Assembly (NCBI GenBank): GCA_910578615.1
Contig: CAJTRI010000010.1
Location: 16,203 to 80,202 of the forward strand
Source: an uncultured Duncaniella sp.
GTDB taxonomy: Bacteria; Bacteroidota; Bacteroidia; Bacteroidales; Muribaculaceae
Reading direction: 5' to 3'
DNA: 64,000 nucleotides
The notes beneath the pieces are model-generated. The model was not told where the DNA came from, did not search any database, and saw nothing but the letters and a program-made list of their open reading frames with translations. The position numbers were made by a program, and so were the translations under genes. Of this stretch, positions 18,794 to 27,646 are shown one piece after another; position 1 is the first letter of the stretch, and every line of letters starts with the position of its first letter.

Positions 18794-19978
18794 ATGAAAG
18801 GGAAAGCAAGATTGTTAATGGTGTTAGCAGCGTTTTATCCCTTGGGTCTTTCGGCCCAAGGGATTGCTGGTATAACGGAGGCTCTCCGATCAGTAGGGTG
18901 TTATCATGGGAAAGCCTCTTACAGTGTCTCTCTTCCTCAGAACGATGCCGAGGTAGCCTACGATCTTGACCTGACAGCGGTCAAAGCCCCGTCAGACACC
19001 CTCGCCCCGTGCCGGTATCTTATCAGCTGGACTCTCGGGACACCATCCGGGCCGTCAAAAGGGTTCTCTGCCTATTTTGACGGCAACCATTACCGCTATC
19101 GCAACGAGCGGCTCCAAGAATATCATATGTCATGGGACTCGATACCCTTCATCGCCACCCCGCGTATGCCGGGCGTCCAGAACATGGCCCAGTTCGTGGA
19201 ATTGCTTCCCGGCTTCATCGCTGACCGTCTGGAAAGCATGAGCCTCGACACGGCCTATACGGTAAAAGTGGAACCCGTCCGTATGTTTGACGGCAGAAAG
19301 GTAATCCCCGTAAACGCAGTCATGGCACTGAGGGGAGAGAATGTCATGGAGCAGGAATATCTGTTCGACTCCACCACCATGCTGCCTCTGAGGATTACCA
19401 CCGAGAGCAATCCCGGATCTATCACCGAACAAAGTATCATAGTAAACTTCCGAAACGACCCCTCCCCCTCCTGCCCGGAACTGAGCGAGGAGATGCTGGC
19501 CTCGGCCTACCCGGAGGTGTTTGAGAAATATCGTGAGAGCAACTTCCGCATAGAGAATATGCGGGGGACGATGCTACCCACCTTCACACTTCCCACCACG
19601 ACAGGCGAACGCTATGCCTACCACAGAGGACAAGGATTCCGATCACCCACCGTCATAGTCATCCTCGACCCTGCAACGGGCATGAACAAACAGATGATAA
19701 GCACACTGCGCGACGCGATAGACCGTCTCGAAATTCCGGCAGACCTAATATTCGCATTCACAGGAACCAATACCGATATGGTCGAGGAAACCGTTCCCTC
19801 AATCCGACCGGGAGAACACCTGCTATTCAACGCCCGCTCTCTGGCACGCGACTGCGGAGCCGCATCGCTCCCGGTCACAATCATAGCCGATGAGGACGGA
19901 AAGGTGGAAAATGTGGTGCTCGGATTCAACAATGACCTTGGCGACATTGTTTTACAGTCAGTGATACTAAGCAACTAA
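18794..19978 (+). CDS. Exported protein with LolA-like N-part and thioredoxin-fold C-part (no CXXC)
   Basis: No named family recognised. A signal peptide (about 1-21, ending GLSAQ) is followed by a domain of about 220 residues. Its strand pattern (YFDGNHYRYRNERLQEY, VMALRGENVMEQEYLFDS.TMLPLRI) resembles outer-membrane-lipoprotein-sorting or DUF4292-type folds. The last 125 residues (from MLPTFTLPTTTGERYAYHRGQG) have the layout of a thioredoxin/AhpC fold: PTVIVILDPATGMNKQM replaces the usual W-C-x-x-C strand-helix, and SLPVTIIADEDGKV supplies the cis-Pro strand. The catalytic cysteines are missing, so it is probably not a redox enzyme. tpx starts 9 bases downstream, implying co-transcription. 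The ATG at 18794 was chosen over the TTG at 18788. Confidence 0.7.
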   Translation: MKGKARLLMVLAAFYPLGLSAQGIAGITEALRSVGCYHGKASYSVSLPQNDAEVAYDLDLTAVKAPSDTLAPCRYLISWTLGTPSGPSKGFSAYFDGNHYRYRNERLQEYHMSWDSIPFIATPRMPGVQNMAQFVELLPGFIADRLESMSLDTAYTVKVEPVRMFDGRKVIPVNAVMALRGENVMEQEYLFDSTTMLPLRITTESNPGSITEQSIIVNFRNDPSPSCPELSEEMLASAYPEVFEKYRESNFRIENMRGTMLPTFTLPTTTGERYAYHRGQGFRSPTVIVILDPATGMNKQMISTLRDAIDRLEIPADLIFAFTGTNTDMVEETVPSIRPGEHLLFNARSLARDCGAASLPVTIIADEDGKVENVVLGFNNDLGDIVLQSVILSN

Positions 19979-19987
19979 AACAAACAT

Positions 19988-20497
19988 ATGGAAACCGTAT
20001 TTTTCAAAGGACAGCCATGCCACACATGCGGCACTGTCCCGGGGATAGGCGAGACCGCCCCGTGCTTCCATCTCGCAGGCCCCGACCTGTCACAGGTTCT
20101 ATGTACTGACTTCTCGGGCAAGCGTGTTGTCCTCAACGTCTTCCCCAGCCTTGACACCGAGGTATGCGCCCGATCCGTCCGCCGTTTCAACGAAGAGGCT
20201 GCCGGCCTTGACGATGTGGCCGTGGTATGTGTCTCTATGGATCTCCCGTTTGCCATGGGGCGTTTCTGTACTCTCGAAGGCATCAAGAACGTGATATTCG
20301 GTTCGGCGTTCCGCTCACCCCTCTTCGGACAAAAGTACGGACTGCAACTCGTCGACGGCCCTCTTGCCGGACTTCTCACACGTGCCGTCCTCGTACTTGA
20401 CGAGAACCGTCGCATAATATTCCGCGACATTGTGGAAGAGATAACCAACGAGCCTGACTATGAGGCAGCCTTGAAGGTGCTCCGCAAAGAAGTATAG
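19988..20497 (+). CDS. tpx: Thiol peroxidase (Tpx, atypical 2-Cys peroxiredoxin)
   Basis: Reduces hydrogen peroxide and lipid hydroperoxides using thioredoxin. The peroxidatic Cys60 (PSLDTEVCARS) and resolving Cys94 (RFCTLEGIKN) sit where E. coli Tpx has Cys61 and Cys95. The N-terminal FKG.P.HT.G signature is present, but this copy carries Cys11 and Cys14 (PCHTCG) where the family usually has non-cysteine residues, giving an extra CxxC pair, plus Cys26 and Cys39. The length of 169 aa is standard. It follows the thioredoxin-fold protein gene by 9 bases and ends at a strong hairpin. Confidence 0.95.
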   Translation: METVFFKGQPCHTCGTVPGIGETAPCFHLAGPDLSQVLCTDFSGKRVVLNVFPSLDTEVCARSVRRFNEEAAGLDDVAVVCVSMDLPFAMGRFCTLEGIKNVIFGSAFRSPLFGQKYGLQLVDGPLAGLLTRAVLVLDENRRIIFRDIVEEITNEPDYEAALKVLRKEV

Positions 20498-20506
20498 ATC
20501 CCCCGT

Positions 20507-20570
20507 ACATAAAGAAAACATATACAGGCCCTGCGGATATGCTGCGGGGCCTGTATATGTTTCTTTATGT
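20507..20570. terminator. Bidirectional terminator between tpx and the T9SS operon
   Basis: A stem of about 24 bp (20507-20531 with 20547-20570), broken by one bulged base, separates convergent tpx and the CDF exporter gene. It is the end point of the long porT-to-CDF transcript. Confidence 0.85.
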
Positions 20571-20572
20571 CA

Positions 20573-21490
20573 TCACGAATCCGACTCAAACGGTTCGACA
20601 TGTATATTGGTGATAATGTCGTTGCCCATACGTCCCCTAAGGGCCTTTTCGACAGCTGTGGCTATGTCATGACCCTCGCGGACAGAGATGTCAGGCCTCA
20701 CCTTTATATGAGCGTCTATAATCACAGAATGACCGTTGCGGCGTGTGCGCAGCCGATGGAACCTCCTCACCCCGGGGACAGAGGATATAGTCTGTTCCAC
20801 CTCGGCAAGCCGGGCCGGCGAAAGAGACTTTTCAAGCAATTCGTTTACAGCCGGACGGCATATCCCGACAGCCGACACCGCTATGAAGACAGCTATGAGC
20901 ATAGAGGCCACAGGGTCAAGGATACACCATTTGTCACCAAGAAAATAGGCTGCCGAGACACCGGCAAGGGTGGCCACAGACGATACCGCGTCACTGCGGT
21001 GATGCCACGCATTTGCCGTCAGCGATGCCGAGTCAACCTTCCTGCCGGCCTTTATGGTATAATGAAACAGCCATTCCTTGGCCAGAATGGAGAGCAGCGC
21101 CACTACGACAGTCCATAAGTCCGGGCGGGGAGGGTTCACACCACCGATTGCAGCCACTACGGCCTTTGTCCCGGAAATACCGATCCCTACCGCCACACCG
21201 AAAAGTATGACCCCTATCGCAAGAGCGGCAAAGGTCTCAAACTTGCCGTGGCCATAAGGATGGCCGCTGTCTGCCCCCTTGTAGGCGATCCCTACAAAGA
21301 TAAGGACTATCAGATCCGTGGCAAAATCACTGAGCGAATGGATACCGTCGGCCACAAGAGCGTCACTGTCACCATAAAAGCCTATGGCCACTTTGAGCAC
21401 CATGAGAACAGCATTGACCCAGAATCCCACCCACGTGACGTGGCGGATGAGGCTTACATCCTTCTCTTTATTGATTTCTTCTCCTGCCAT
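20573..21490 (-). CDS. Cation diffusion facilitator (CDF) metal exporter
   Basis: Inner-membrane proton-coupled exporter of a divalent metal (Zn, Fe, Mn or Co). About six hydrophobic segments cover residues 15-210. The two metal-site motifs lie in TM2 (ADGIHSLSDFATD, about 47-59) and TM5 (ANAWHHRSDAVSS). Here TM2 has D-x-x-H-x-x-x-D and TM5 H-x-x-x-D, a pattern shared with iron/manganese and zinc exporters, so the metal is not assigned. The C-terminal cytoplasmic dimerisation domain (about 215-305) includes IIDAHIKVRPD. It is the last gene of the T9SS operon, 6 bases after the glycosyltransferase gene. Confidence 0.92.
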   Translation of the reverse strand: MAGEEINKEKDVSLIRHVTWVGFWVNAVLMVLKVAIGFYGDSDALVADGIHSLSDFATDLIVLIFVGIAYKGADSGHPYGHGKFETFAALAIGVILFGVAVGIGISGTKAVVAAIGGVNPPRPDLWTVVVALLSILAKEWLFHYTIKAGRKVDSASLTANAWHHRSDAVSSVATLAGVSAAYFLGDKWCILDPVASMLIAVFIAVSAVGICRPAVNELLEKSLSPARLAEVEQTISSVPGVRRFHRLRTRRNGHSVIIDAHIKVRPDISVREGHDIATAVEKALRGRMGNDIITNIHVEPFESDS

Positions 21491-21496
21491 ATGGTC

Positions 21497-22414
21497 TCAG
21501 GACTTATTGGTAAAAGGAAACAGCATCCGTGCAAAAACCCATGCAAACCTTCCGAAATGCATCATGTAGGCATATACCAGCCTCATGCGCCACGGGCTGG
21601 CGGTACGTGAGAGCACCTTGTCGCGAAGCCTTGCGGAAAGACCGCCGAAACCCTCTCTCGCATACTCGGCTGCAAGAATCACCGTCCGGGCATCAAGCCA
21701 CACATTATCGGCCTTCCGGCCTTCGAGATGTTTTCTTATAAGGTCAAGCGATCTCTCCCACCGCTCGGGGTGCGCGCCGAATGTCTCGCCTGAAATACTC
21801 TCTGACTCGAAATACACTCTGACGGAGGGAGGGCCGGGCACTGTGGCCATCACAGGTTTTTGCAACAGCAGCCTCACTCCCAGCTCATAGTCATCCCAGC
21901 CGGAAAGGGATTCGTCCCACCCCCCTACCGTCCTGAAAAGAGAGGTGCGCGCCACATAGCGCAGAGTGGAGAGGGTTGATCGGAACAGATGGTTGAACAG
22001 GGGGGACGACTCGGAATAATACGTGACCCTCTCCGTCCCGTTCCTTCTGTATATGACATTCCGCCCTATTATTCCGGCAAGAGGATTGTCAGCGATGGCG
22101 CGGGAGAATTCCTCGACATGACGCGGTAACATCTCATCGTCCGAGTCAAAGAACATCGTCCATTCCGTAGCCACCTCTTGAAGTCCTCGGTTGCGTGCAG
22201 CCGAGGCCCCGCGACGCGGCTGCGAGACCACCTTCGTATCACACCGTCTTCCGGCCCACTCCGTCATGACCCGCATGGAGTCATCTGTCGAGGCATTGTC
22301 AACAAGCACCACCGCTGCCGGCGCGAGAGTCTGCGCATCAATGGAGCGCAGAAGGCGGGGCAGCGTGCGGGCACGGTTGTAGACCGGAATGACTATCGTG
22401 AGCGGGGATTTCAT
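21497..22414 (-). CDS. Family 2 glycosyltransferase
   Basis: GT-A fold inverting sugar transferase using a nucleotide sugar. The N-terminal IVIPVYNRARTLPRLLRSI and VDNASTDDS motifs and the metal-binding DSD at 90-92 (MFFDSDDEM) are typical of GT2. There is no transmembrane anchor, so it acts on the cytosolic face of the membrane. Acceptor and sugar are unknown. The start codon overlaps the gldN stop (ATGA), so it is translationally coupled to the T9SS operon. A role in surface glycan or LPS assembly, to which T9SS cargo is anchored in some species, is conceivable but not shown. Confidence 0.88.
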   Translation of the reverse strand: MKSPLTIVIPVYNRARTLPRLLRSIDAQTLAPAAVVLVDNASTDDSMRVMTEWAGRRCDTKVVSQPRRGASAARNRGLQEVATEWTMFFDSDDEMLPRHVEEFSRAIADNPLAGIIGRNVIYRRNGTERVTYYSESSPLFNHLFRSTLSTLRYVARTSLFRTVGGWDESLSGWDDYELGVRLLLQKPVMATVPGPPSVRVYFESESISGETFGAHPERWERSLDLIRKHLEGRKADNVWLDARTVILAAEYAREGFGGLSARLRDKVLSRTASPWRMRLVYAYMMHFGRFAWVFARMLFPFTNKS

Positions 22415-23562
22415 CAGCGCCGGCGGTTGCGAACCGAACGTGTGGCCGAAGATGAGGAAGAACCCTTCGGGGCCTTTGGCTTCTTGACCTTTGCAGGCTT
22501 GCTCTTGGCGGCAGTGCTCTTTTTCGTACCACGTTTCGAACGAGTGGCCCTTGACGAGCGCTTAGGCTTGTCCTCCGAAACCCCTACCGTTTCCCCTTCT
22601 CCTTCCGTAGCCGTCCCTTCGGCGAGGGCCGCAGCCTTTTCCGCAGCCTCACGACGTTCGGCAAGCTCTTCGAGAGATGGCACCCACAGCTTGTTCTCAT
22701 ATGAGTCGAGACGTTTCTGTATGCTGTCACGGGCATGGGCCAGCTCATCGGGATCGGGATGTATCTGCATCAACGACTTGTTTTTCAGATTGCGGGTCTT
22801 GTATATGTCGCCCTTATAGAGACCGAGCTGGAAGAAATCGTCATAGGTACATGTGGCAAGGTTGTTGTCATCATCCGTAAATATGGTCTGGGTGGTCAGG
22901 AAAGGACGCAGCTCGTCATACTTCACCCAGAACATGGGATAACGCACAGCCTCTCCGCCGAAGTCGCCCGAACGATGAAGCACGGGGCAGACAGCCTCGA
23001 TGCGGCTGCGCATACGGTTTGACCGGCGGTCAAACTCCCATTTCTCTATGATATAGTATGAAAGCACTTCCGAGGCGGGCACATCGCTTTCCTCGATGGT
23101 AAACTTGGGATTCTTCTCCGTAGACCCTTTCGCATCGGCATATATTATATGGAAGCGGTCAAGGACATCGCGCATCTTTACCTTGTAGGCGTCAGAGAAT
23201 ACCTCGCGTCCGTCAAGATACTCGTATGCCCCGAGACGTCCGTCAGCCATACGTCCGAGAATGATACGGAAAAGGTTTTCCTGCCCTTCGACAGGCTCGT
23301 CGGGATAATAGAGGGCGCCGTTGGCATCCTTGGTGAGATCAAGCTCGCGATACATGACACGCATCCATTGAAGCTCGCTGTCTGTGACCGGAGTCTCCTC
23401 GAAATGCGACTGCATACGCTGCGTGACACCCGGGGTCTCGGTCTTCGAACCGGGACGTTCCCCCGAACGGCGCCTTACGACGCTGCTTGACGAGGATGAG
23501 TCCTGGGCAAAGACCCCGGCGACTGTCATGAGGCTTATGGCTGTGAGAAGAAATTTCTTCAT
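22414..23562 (-). CDS. gldN: T9SS component GldN/PorN
   Basis: Periplasmic partner of the GldK/PorK lipoprotein ring in the type IX secretion system. A signal peptide (about 1-19) is followed by an S/R-rich stretch and then the GldN domain, with ELQWMRVMYRELDLTKDANGALYYPDEP, IYADAKGSTEKNPKF, and YYIIEKWEFDRRSNRM. The final 90 residues are very rich in Lys, Arg and Ser, with KPKRSSRATRSKRGTKKS, and look disordered. The family assignment rests on this domain and on its place directly after gldK-gldL-gldM. The 382-aa length is somewhat longer than usual because of the basic tail. Confidence 0.92.
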   Translation of the reverse strand: MKKFLLTAISLMTVAGVFAQDSSSSSSVVRRRSGERPGSKTETPGVTQRMQSHFEETPVTDSELQWMRVMYRELDLTKDANGALYYPDEPVEGQENLFRIILGRMADGRLGAYEYLDGREVFSDAYKVKMRDVLDRFHIIYADAKGSTEKNPKFTIEESDVPASEVLSYYIIEKWEFDRRSNRMRSRIEAVCPVLHRSGDFGGEAVRYPMFWVKYDELRPFLTTQTIFTDDDNNLATCTYDDFFQLGLYKGDIYKTRNLKNKSLMQIHPDPDELAHARDSIQKRLDSYENKLWVPSLEELAERREAAEKAAALAEGTATEGEGETVGVSEDKPKRSSRATRSKRGTKKSTAAKSKPAKVKKPKAPKGSSSSSATRSVRNRRR

Positions 23563-23588
23563 TGCTTTATACAGAGTGCTTTTTTTAA

Positions 23589-25154
23589 CTAATTGACTAT
23601 GACCTCCACCGGGCTGAGGACTCTCTCTATACCGTCAGGCCCCTTGGCACGGATGCGTGAGATATAGAAGCGCTTGCCGCGTGAGAGACGTTTGAACTGG
23701 TCTCGCTGTCTCTGGGAGAATGACGCCCCCTGCGACACCTCGGGAATGGCATTGCCCATCTGGTCGAAGAAGACCGTCTCGAACCCGAGCACCTGGAAGT
23801 CTATGTTGAGCATATCGTCATCGATGGCGGCCTCTATGCCGGGAGCCGTGGTGAGAAGCGATTTCGAGAACGGCTTGCCCCCCTTATAGCGGTCACGGGC
23901 ACCGTTCTGGCCCGTAAACGAGATGAAAGCGACCGGGTCGGGAAGTTTGCGGACACGGAATGTGGATGTCGCCACTGTCTGCGGACGTCCGTCTATATTG
24001 GCGGTCACGGTGATGGTGGCGTTCTCCCCCACCTTGGCCGGCCGGGCTATCCACCCGTCTCCTTTCCGTGTCAGGGAGCCGTTGGTCATCGTCGCCGATA
24101 CGCCGTTCATGGGGACGCCTGGCACCGAGATGCTCATGGGATTGTCTATGCCGGCATAGAGCACGTTCATCATCGTGGCCGACACCGTGGCGGTAGGCTC
24201 CATGACCGTATAGGAGGAAGAGAATGGATGCTGGGTGACAGAGCCGTCACCGTGTGCTACCTCGATATATCCCGAATAGTCGAACGAGCCGGTCGAAGAG
24301 GTGTTAAACTCATAAAGACCCTTGTCAGAGGGCAGCTGTTTGCCACCCACGAAGATAGCCGGACGCGCAGTGGTGTCAACCGCAGCAAGGACTATCGAGG
24401 CCGAATAGCGGCTGCCGCGCATCACCATGCGCGACTGAGGGATGACGAAGGCGTTCAGCTCGTTGACACGCACATCACCGGCATCAACCGCCGAGAGAAG
24501 GTTTGAAAGGGCCTCTCCCTCGGCATAGCGGATATCGTTCTGTATCTTGGTCAGGAGCGTCACCGCAGCCACTACCGGCTGGTTCTCAAACTTTGCCTCC
24601 TCCCACTTCTGGTCACTGACAGTGCCCGGACGGCGGAAAGGGGCCGTAGACAGAGCCTCGGCTATGCTTGCGCGCTTGACCGAGTCAGGTACAAGCGAGG
24701 TGATATACTCTCGATATGCGTCCATCTCCCCACGCAGGAGCGCGCCTCCGGCGCGTCCCGGGGCAAGCATCACCACTGCGGCCGATTCGAGATCGTCGCG
24801 ATGATTGATGTCGCTGATGTTTCCTTCCGGGCCGTCGGCCTCGATGACGATGGCCCTTTTCAGGGAGTCAGCAAGGTCATAGATAGCTGCGGCATGACGG
24901 CGCACCTCCGAAGCCTTCCCGAGCCACGGGGTTCCCTTTTCGGGATTCTGCTGTGTGAAGCTTTCGAGCTGGGCGTAGATGGCGTCGTTGCGGCGTCCCA
25001 CGTTGGCATTGGTGCGCGCCAGCCCGTCCTCGACCTGTACGAAGCCGTCGAGCACGTCGCTCGACACGTTGAGCGCGAGCATGGCGGTGAGGACGATATA
25101 CATGAGGTTTATCATCTTCTGCCTCGGGGAAAGCCTTACTACTGATTCAGCCAT
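23589..25154 (-). CDS. gldM: T9SS motor component GldM/PorM
   Basis: Inner-membrane protein that with GldL forms the proton-driven motor powering type IX secretion, spanning the periplasm to contact the GldK/N ring. One N-terminal transmembrane helix (about residues 15-37, in KMINLMYIVLTAMLALNVSSDVLDGF) is preceded by a short basic cytoplasmic tail. The remaining 480 residues form the periplasmic GldM domains D1-D4, ending in beta-rich segments such as YISRIRAKGPDGIERVLSPVEVIVN. The length of 521 aa matches the family. gldL precedes it by 26 bases. Confidence 0.95.
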   Translation of the reverse strand: MAESVVRLSPRQKMINLMYIVLTAMLALNVSSDVLDGFVQVEDGLARTNANVGRRNDAIYAQLESFTQQNPEKGTPWLGKASEVRRHAAAIYDLADSLKRAIVIEADGPEGNISDINHRDDLESAAVVMLAPGRAGGALLRGEMDAYREYITSLVPDSVKRASIAEALSTAPFRRPGTVSDQKWEEAKFENQPVVAAVTLLTKIQNDIRYAEGEALSNLLSAVDAGDVRVNELNAFVIPQSRMVMRGSRYSASIVLAAVDTTARPAIFVGGKQLPSDKGLYEFNTSSTGSFDYSGYIEVAHGDGSVTQHPFSSSYTVMEPTATVSATMMNVLYAGIDNPMSISVPGVPMNGVSATMTNGSLTRKGDGWIARPAKVGENATITVTANIDGRPQTVATSTFRVRKLPDPVAFISFTGQNGARDRYKGGKPFSKSLLTTAPGIEAAIDDDMLNIDFQVLGFETVFFDQMGNAIPEVSQGASFSQRQRDQFKRLSRGKRFYISRIRAKGPDGIERVLSPVEVIVN

Positions 25155-25180
25155 TGATACCGGGTAAAGTTATTTTTTTA

Positions 25181-26161
25181 TTACTGGGCCATACCTGACG
25201 ACTGTGCGCCGGGAATGTCGTTCATCATCGGGCGGTACATGTTGACCGTCATGGCGTGGAGCATCTTCTCATACACCTGGTTGAGCTGCTGCATATACCG
25301 CGCCATCTTCTCGGTCTCCTCGCAATAGCGCGCGCTCTGCGAGGCGCTTTTCTCATACATGTCCCTTATGTCCTTTATGCCGCGATTGACGCGGTCGATG
25401 CTTTCGAGCTGCGAGGACACGCTTTTGAGCTGTATCTCGTAGATGGTATTGAGGCCGCCGAGATTGCGGTTGAGATCACCCATCTGGGAGATGTATCCAC
25501 GGGAATTCTCGGTGATGCCCGCCGAATTCTCGGTGATGGCGGCATAGCTTTGCAGAAGCACTGACGAGACATTGTTAAGCGCCTCGGTGGTCTGGCGGAG
25601 CTGCTGCATCTGCTCGGAGATAGCGCTCATCTGGGAGAGATATTCCTGTGTGGCGGTGGTAAGCTCGGCCATCTTCGAAAGTTGTTCGGCAGCGCTGCTC
25701 ATTCGCGCTATGCTCTCGCTGAGTGAGAGGGTATCGGCCTCTGACAGGTTCATGGCCGACCCTCCGGCCACAAAGGTACCGCCACAAGCCATATGGCCTG
25801 ACACCGGGACTGCCGTGGCATCCCCCCCTATCACGGTCACGCCGCCTCCGATTGTTCCCCTGTCGGGACGGACGGTCGCGGCGTTCTCGCCGTTCCCGGT
25901 CTTTCTGCCGAGTTCGGGGAAGACCTCCTCCCAGTGGTATTCCTTAGGCGGACGGTCAAAGGCGGTGAGGATGAACATCAGTACCTCGGTGCCCATGCCT
26001 ATGCAGAGGAGAGTATTTCCACCGGGAAGGTGGAGAATCTTGAAGAGCGCGCCCCATATGACGATGGCGGCGCCCACACTGTAAGCGAAGTTAAAGAGGC
26101 GCTGGCCCCCCTCCCATGTCATGAGAGTCTTGTATTTTGCTTTGAGCTTGTCTGTTTCCAT
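25181..26161 (-). CDS. gldL: T9SS motor component GldL/PorL
   Basis: Inner-membrane stator-like subunit of the T9SS motor. Two transmembrane helices (about residues 22-42 and 48-68) include the region with conserved acidic and polar residues for proton flow (GAALFKILHLPGGN, GMGTEVLMFILTAF). The long C-terminal cytoplasmic part (about 70-326) is glycine-rich at first and then mostly coiled coil (LSESIARMSSAAEQLSKMAE, YISQMGDLNRNLGGLNTIYE). The coiled-coil tail is longer than in the shortest PorL proteins but normal for Bacteroidales. Upstream gldK is 42 bases away. Confidence 0.94.
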   Translation of the reverse strand: METDKLKAKYKTLMTWEGGQRLFNFAYSVGAAIVIWGALFKILHLPGGNTLLCIGMGTEVLMFILTAFDRPPKEYHWEEVFPELGRKTGNGENAATVRPDRGTIGGGVTVIGGDATAVPVSGHMACGGTFVAGGSAMNLSEADTLSLSESIARMSSAAEQLSKMAELTTATQEYLSQMSAISEQMQQLRQTTEALNNVSSVLLQSYAAITENSAGITENSRGYISQMGDLNRNLGGLNTIYEIQLKSVSSQLESIDRVNRGIKDIRDMYEKSASQSARYCEETEKMARYMQQLNQVYEKMLHAMTVNMYRPMMNDIPGAQSSGMAQ

Positions 26162-26203
26162 TGTTGGCAGAGATGTGATTGACGGATGAAGAGAGAGTGT
26201 GTT

Positions 26204-27643
26204 TTACTTCTTTGCTTTGGTTCCCTTGGCAAACCCTATCTGGGTGCGGACACAGCGGAAACCTATATAGGAGCGCTGCTCGTTCTGATATTCCCACATC
26301 CTGAGGTCGGAGCGGACATTGTGGGCCACATCCTTCCAGGAGCCTCCGCGCACTATCTTACGCTTCATCTTGTAGGGGTCTTCCTGAGCGGCGTCATATC
26401 GGTATTCGGGATTGAGGTCGGAGGTCAGTTTTGACACACTTTCCGAGAAGGCTGTCGAAGTCCACTCGCTGACGTTGCCGGCCATGTCATACAGGCCGAA
26501 GTCGTTGGGCGAGTATGTCCCGACGCGCGAAGTTATCAGCTGTCCGTCCTGCACGAAGTTTCCCTCCTGGGGCTTGAAGTTGGCATAGAAGCACCCCTGG
26601 TCTTCGGTGAGAGGAAGGTCTCCGTCCCACGGATACATGTTCTCGCTCTTTCCGGCGCGGGCGGCATACTCCCACTCGGCCTCGGTGGGGAGGCGGTAAG
26701 GCTCTATGTATACACCCTCGCGGCCCAGTGAGCGGCGCAGGTAGTCGGTGCGCCAGTTGGCAAAGGCGTTGGCCTGTTCCCAGCTGACCCCTACCACGGG
26801 ATACTCGCTGTAACCGCCGTGGGAGAAGTAGAGACGCACATAAGGCTCGTTGTAGGCATTGTCGAAGTCGTTGATCCACGCCGTGGTGTCAGGGTAGATA
26901 TTGACTATATAGGTGTTGAGGAAGTCATAGCTGCCGGTGAGGCCGCGTGTGACTGTCTCGCGCACTATCTCGCCGTCATCGTTGATATAAGCCGTGTCCT
27001 TGGATATCACAGGTACATTGGTGGGGACGGGCTTGTCGGTGTTATACTCGCGCCGGGCGGGGTTGAGACGGTTCTTGCGCTTCGCGGCCTCGGTGTGGTT
27101 GAACACCTCGTAGCGATAGTTGAGCTGCTCGTGGTCAAGTTCGCGCACGCCGGTGATGGGGTTGGTGCGATAGACGCTCTCTATGGCTCTCTGCTCGTCC
27201 TCGTTGGCATTGCGCCAAGGGATGGGCTTGGCCCAGTTGAGATGGGGGGTGACGGGGTTGCCCTCGCGGTCTTCCTCTATCTTGAACTCCTCGTTACCGC
27301 CGAAGCGTGGGTCGGCAAGACGCTCGCGGATGATGGAGTCACGCACCCAGAAGACAAACTGCTTGTATTTCGAGTTGGTCACCTCGGTCTCGTCCATCCA
27401 GAATGCATCCACGGATATGCCGCGCGAGTCGGCACGCAGGTTCCACAGCGAGTCTTCCTTCGAAGGCCCCATTTTGACGGAGCCGCGTGAGACGAGCACC
27501 ATCCCGTAGGGGGTCGGCTCCGACCATGAGATGCCCCCCACGCCGGTCACCTCTCCCCCCATTGAGCTACGGCTCCCTGAGGCACAGCTGACGGCCACGG
27601 CGAGCGCGGTCACGGCGATGAGTATATGAAGTATCTTTTTCAT
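26204..27643 (-). CDS. gldK: T9SS lipoprotein GldK/PorK
   Basis: Outer-membrane-anchored lipoprotein that builds the large periplasmic PorK/PorN ring. A signal peptide with lipidated Cys at about 20 (ALAVAVSC) is followed by a formylglycine-generating-enzyme (SUMF1)-like fold. The visible signatures are GMVLVSRGSVKMG, FWMDETEVTNSKYKQF, YPVVGVSWEQANAFANWR, RLPTEAEWEYAARAG, NDFGLYDMAGNVSEWTS and RGGSWKDVAHNVRSD. The fold is structural here, as in other GldK proteins. It lies 3 bases after porP on the same strand and is the first of the gldKLMN block. Confidence 0.95.
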   Translation of the reverse strand: MKKILHILIAVTALAVAVSCASGSRSSMGGEVTGVGGISWSEPTPYGMVLVSRGSVKMGPSKEDSLWNLRADSRGISVDAFWMDETEVTNSKYKQFVFWVRDSIIRERLADPRFGGNEEFKIEEDREGNPVTPHLNWAKPIPWRNANEDEQRAIESVYRTNPITGVRELDHEQLNYRYEVFNHTEAAKRKNRLNPARREYNTDKPVPTNVPVISKDTAYINDDGEIVRETVTRGLTGSYDFLNTYIVNIYPDTTAWINDFDNAYNEPYVRLYFSHGGYSEYPVVGVSWEQANAFANWRTDYLRRSLGREGVYIEPYRLPTEAEWEYAARAGKSENMYPWDGDLPLTEDQGCFYANFKPQEGNFVQDGQLITSRVGTYSPNDFGLYDMAGNVSEWTSTAFSESVSKLTSDLNPEYRYDAAQEDPYKMKRKIVRGGSWKDVAHNVRSDLRMWEYQNEQRSYIGFRCVRTQIGFAKGTKAKK

Positions 27644-27646
27644 AAG

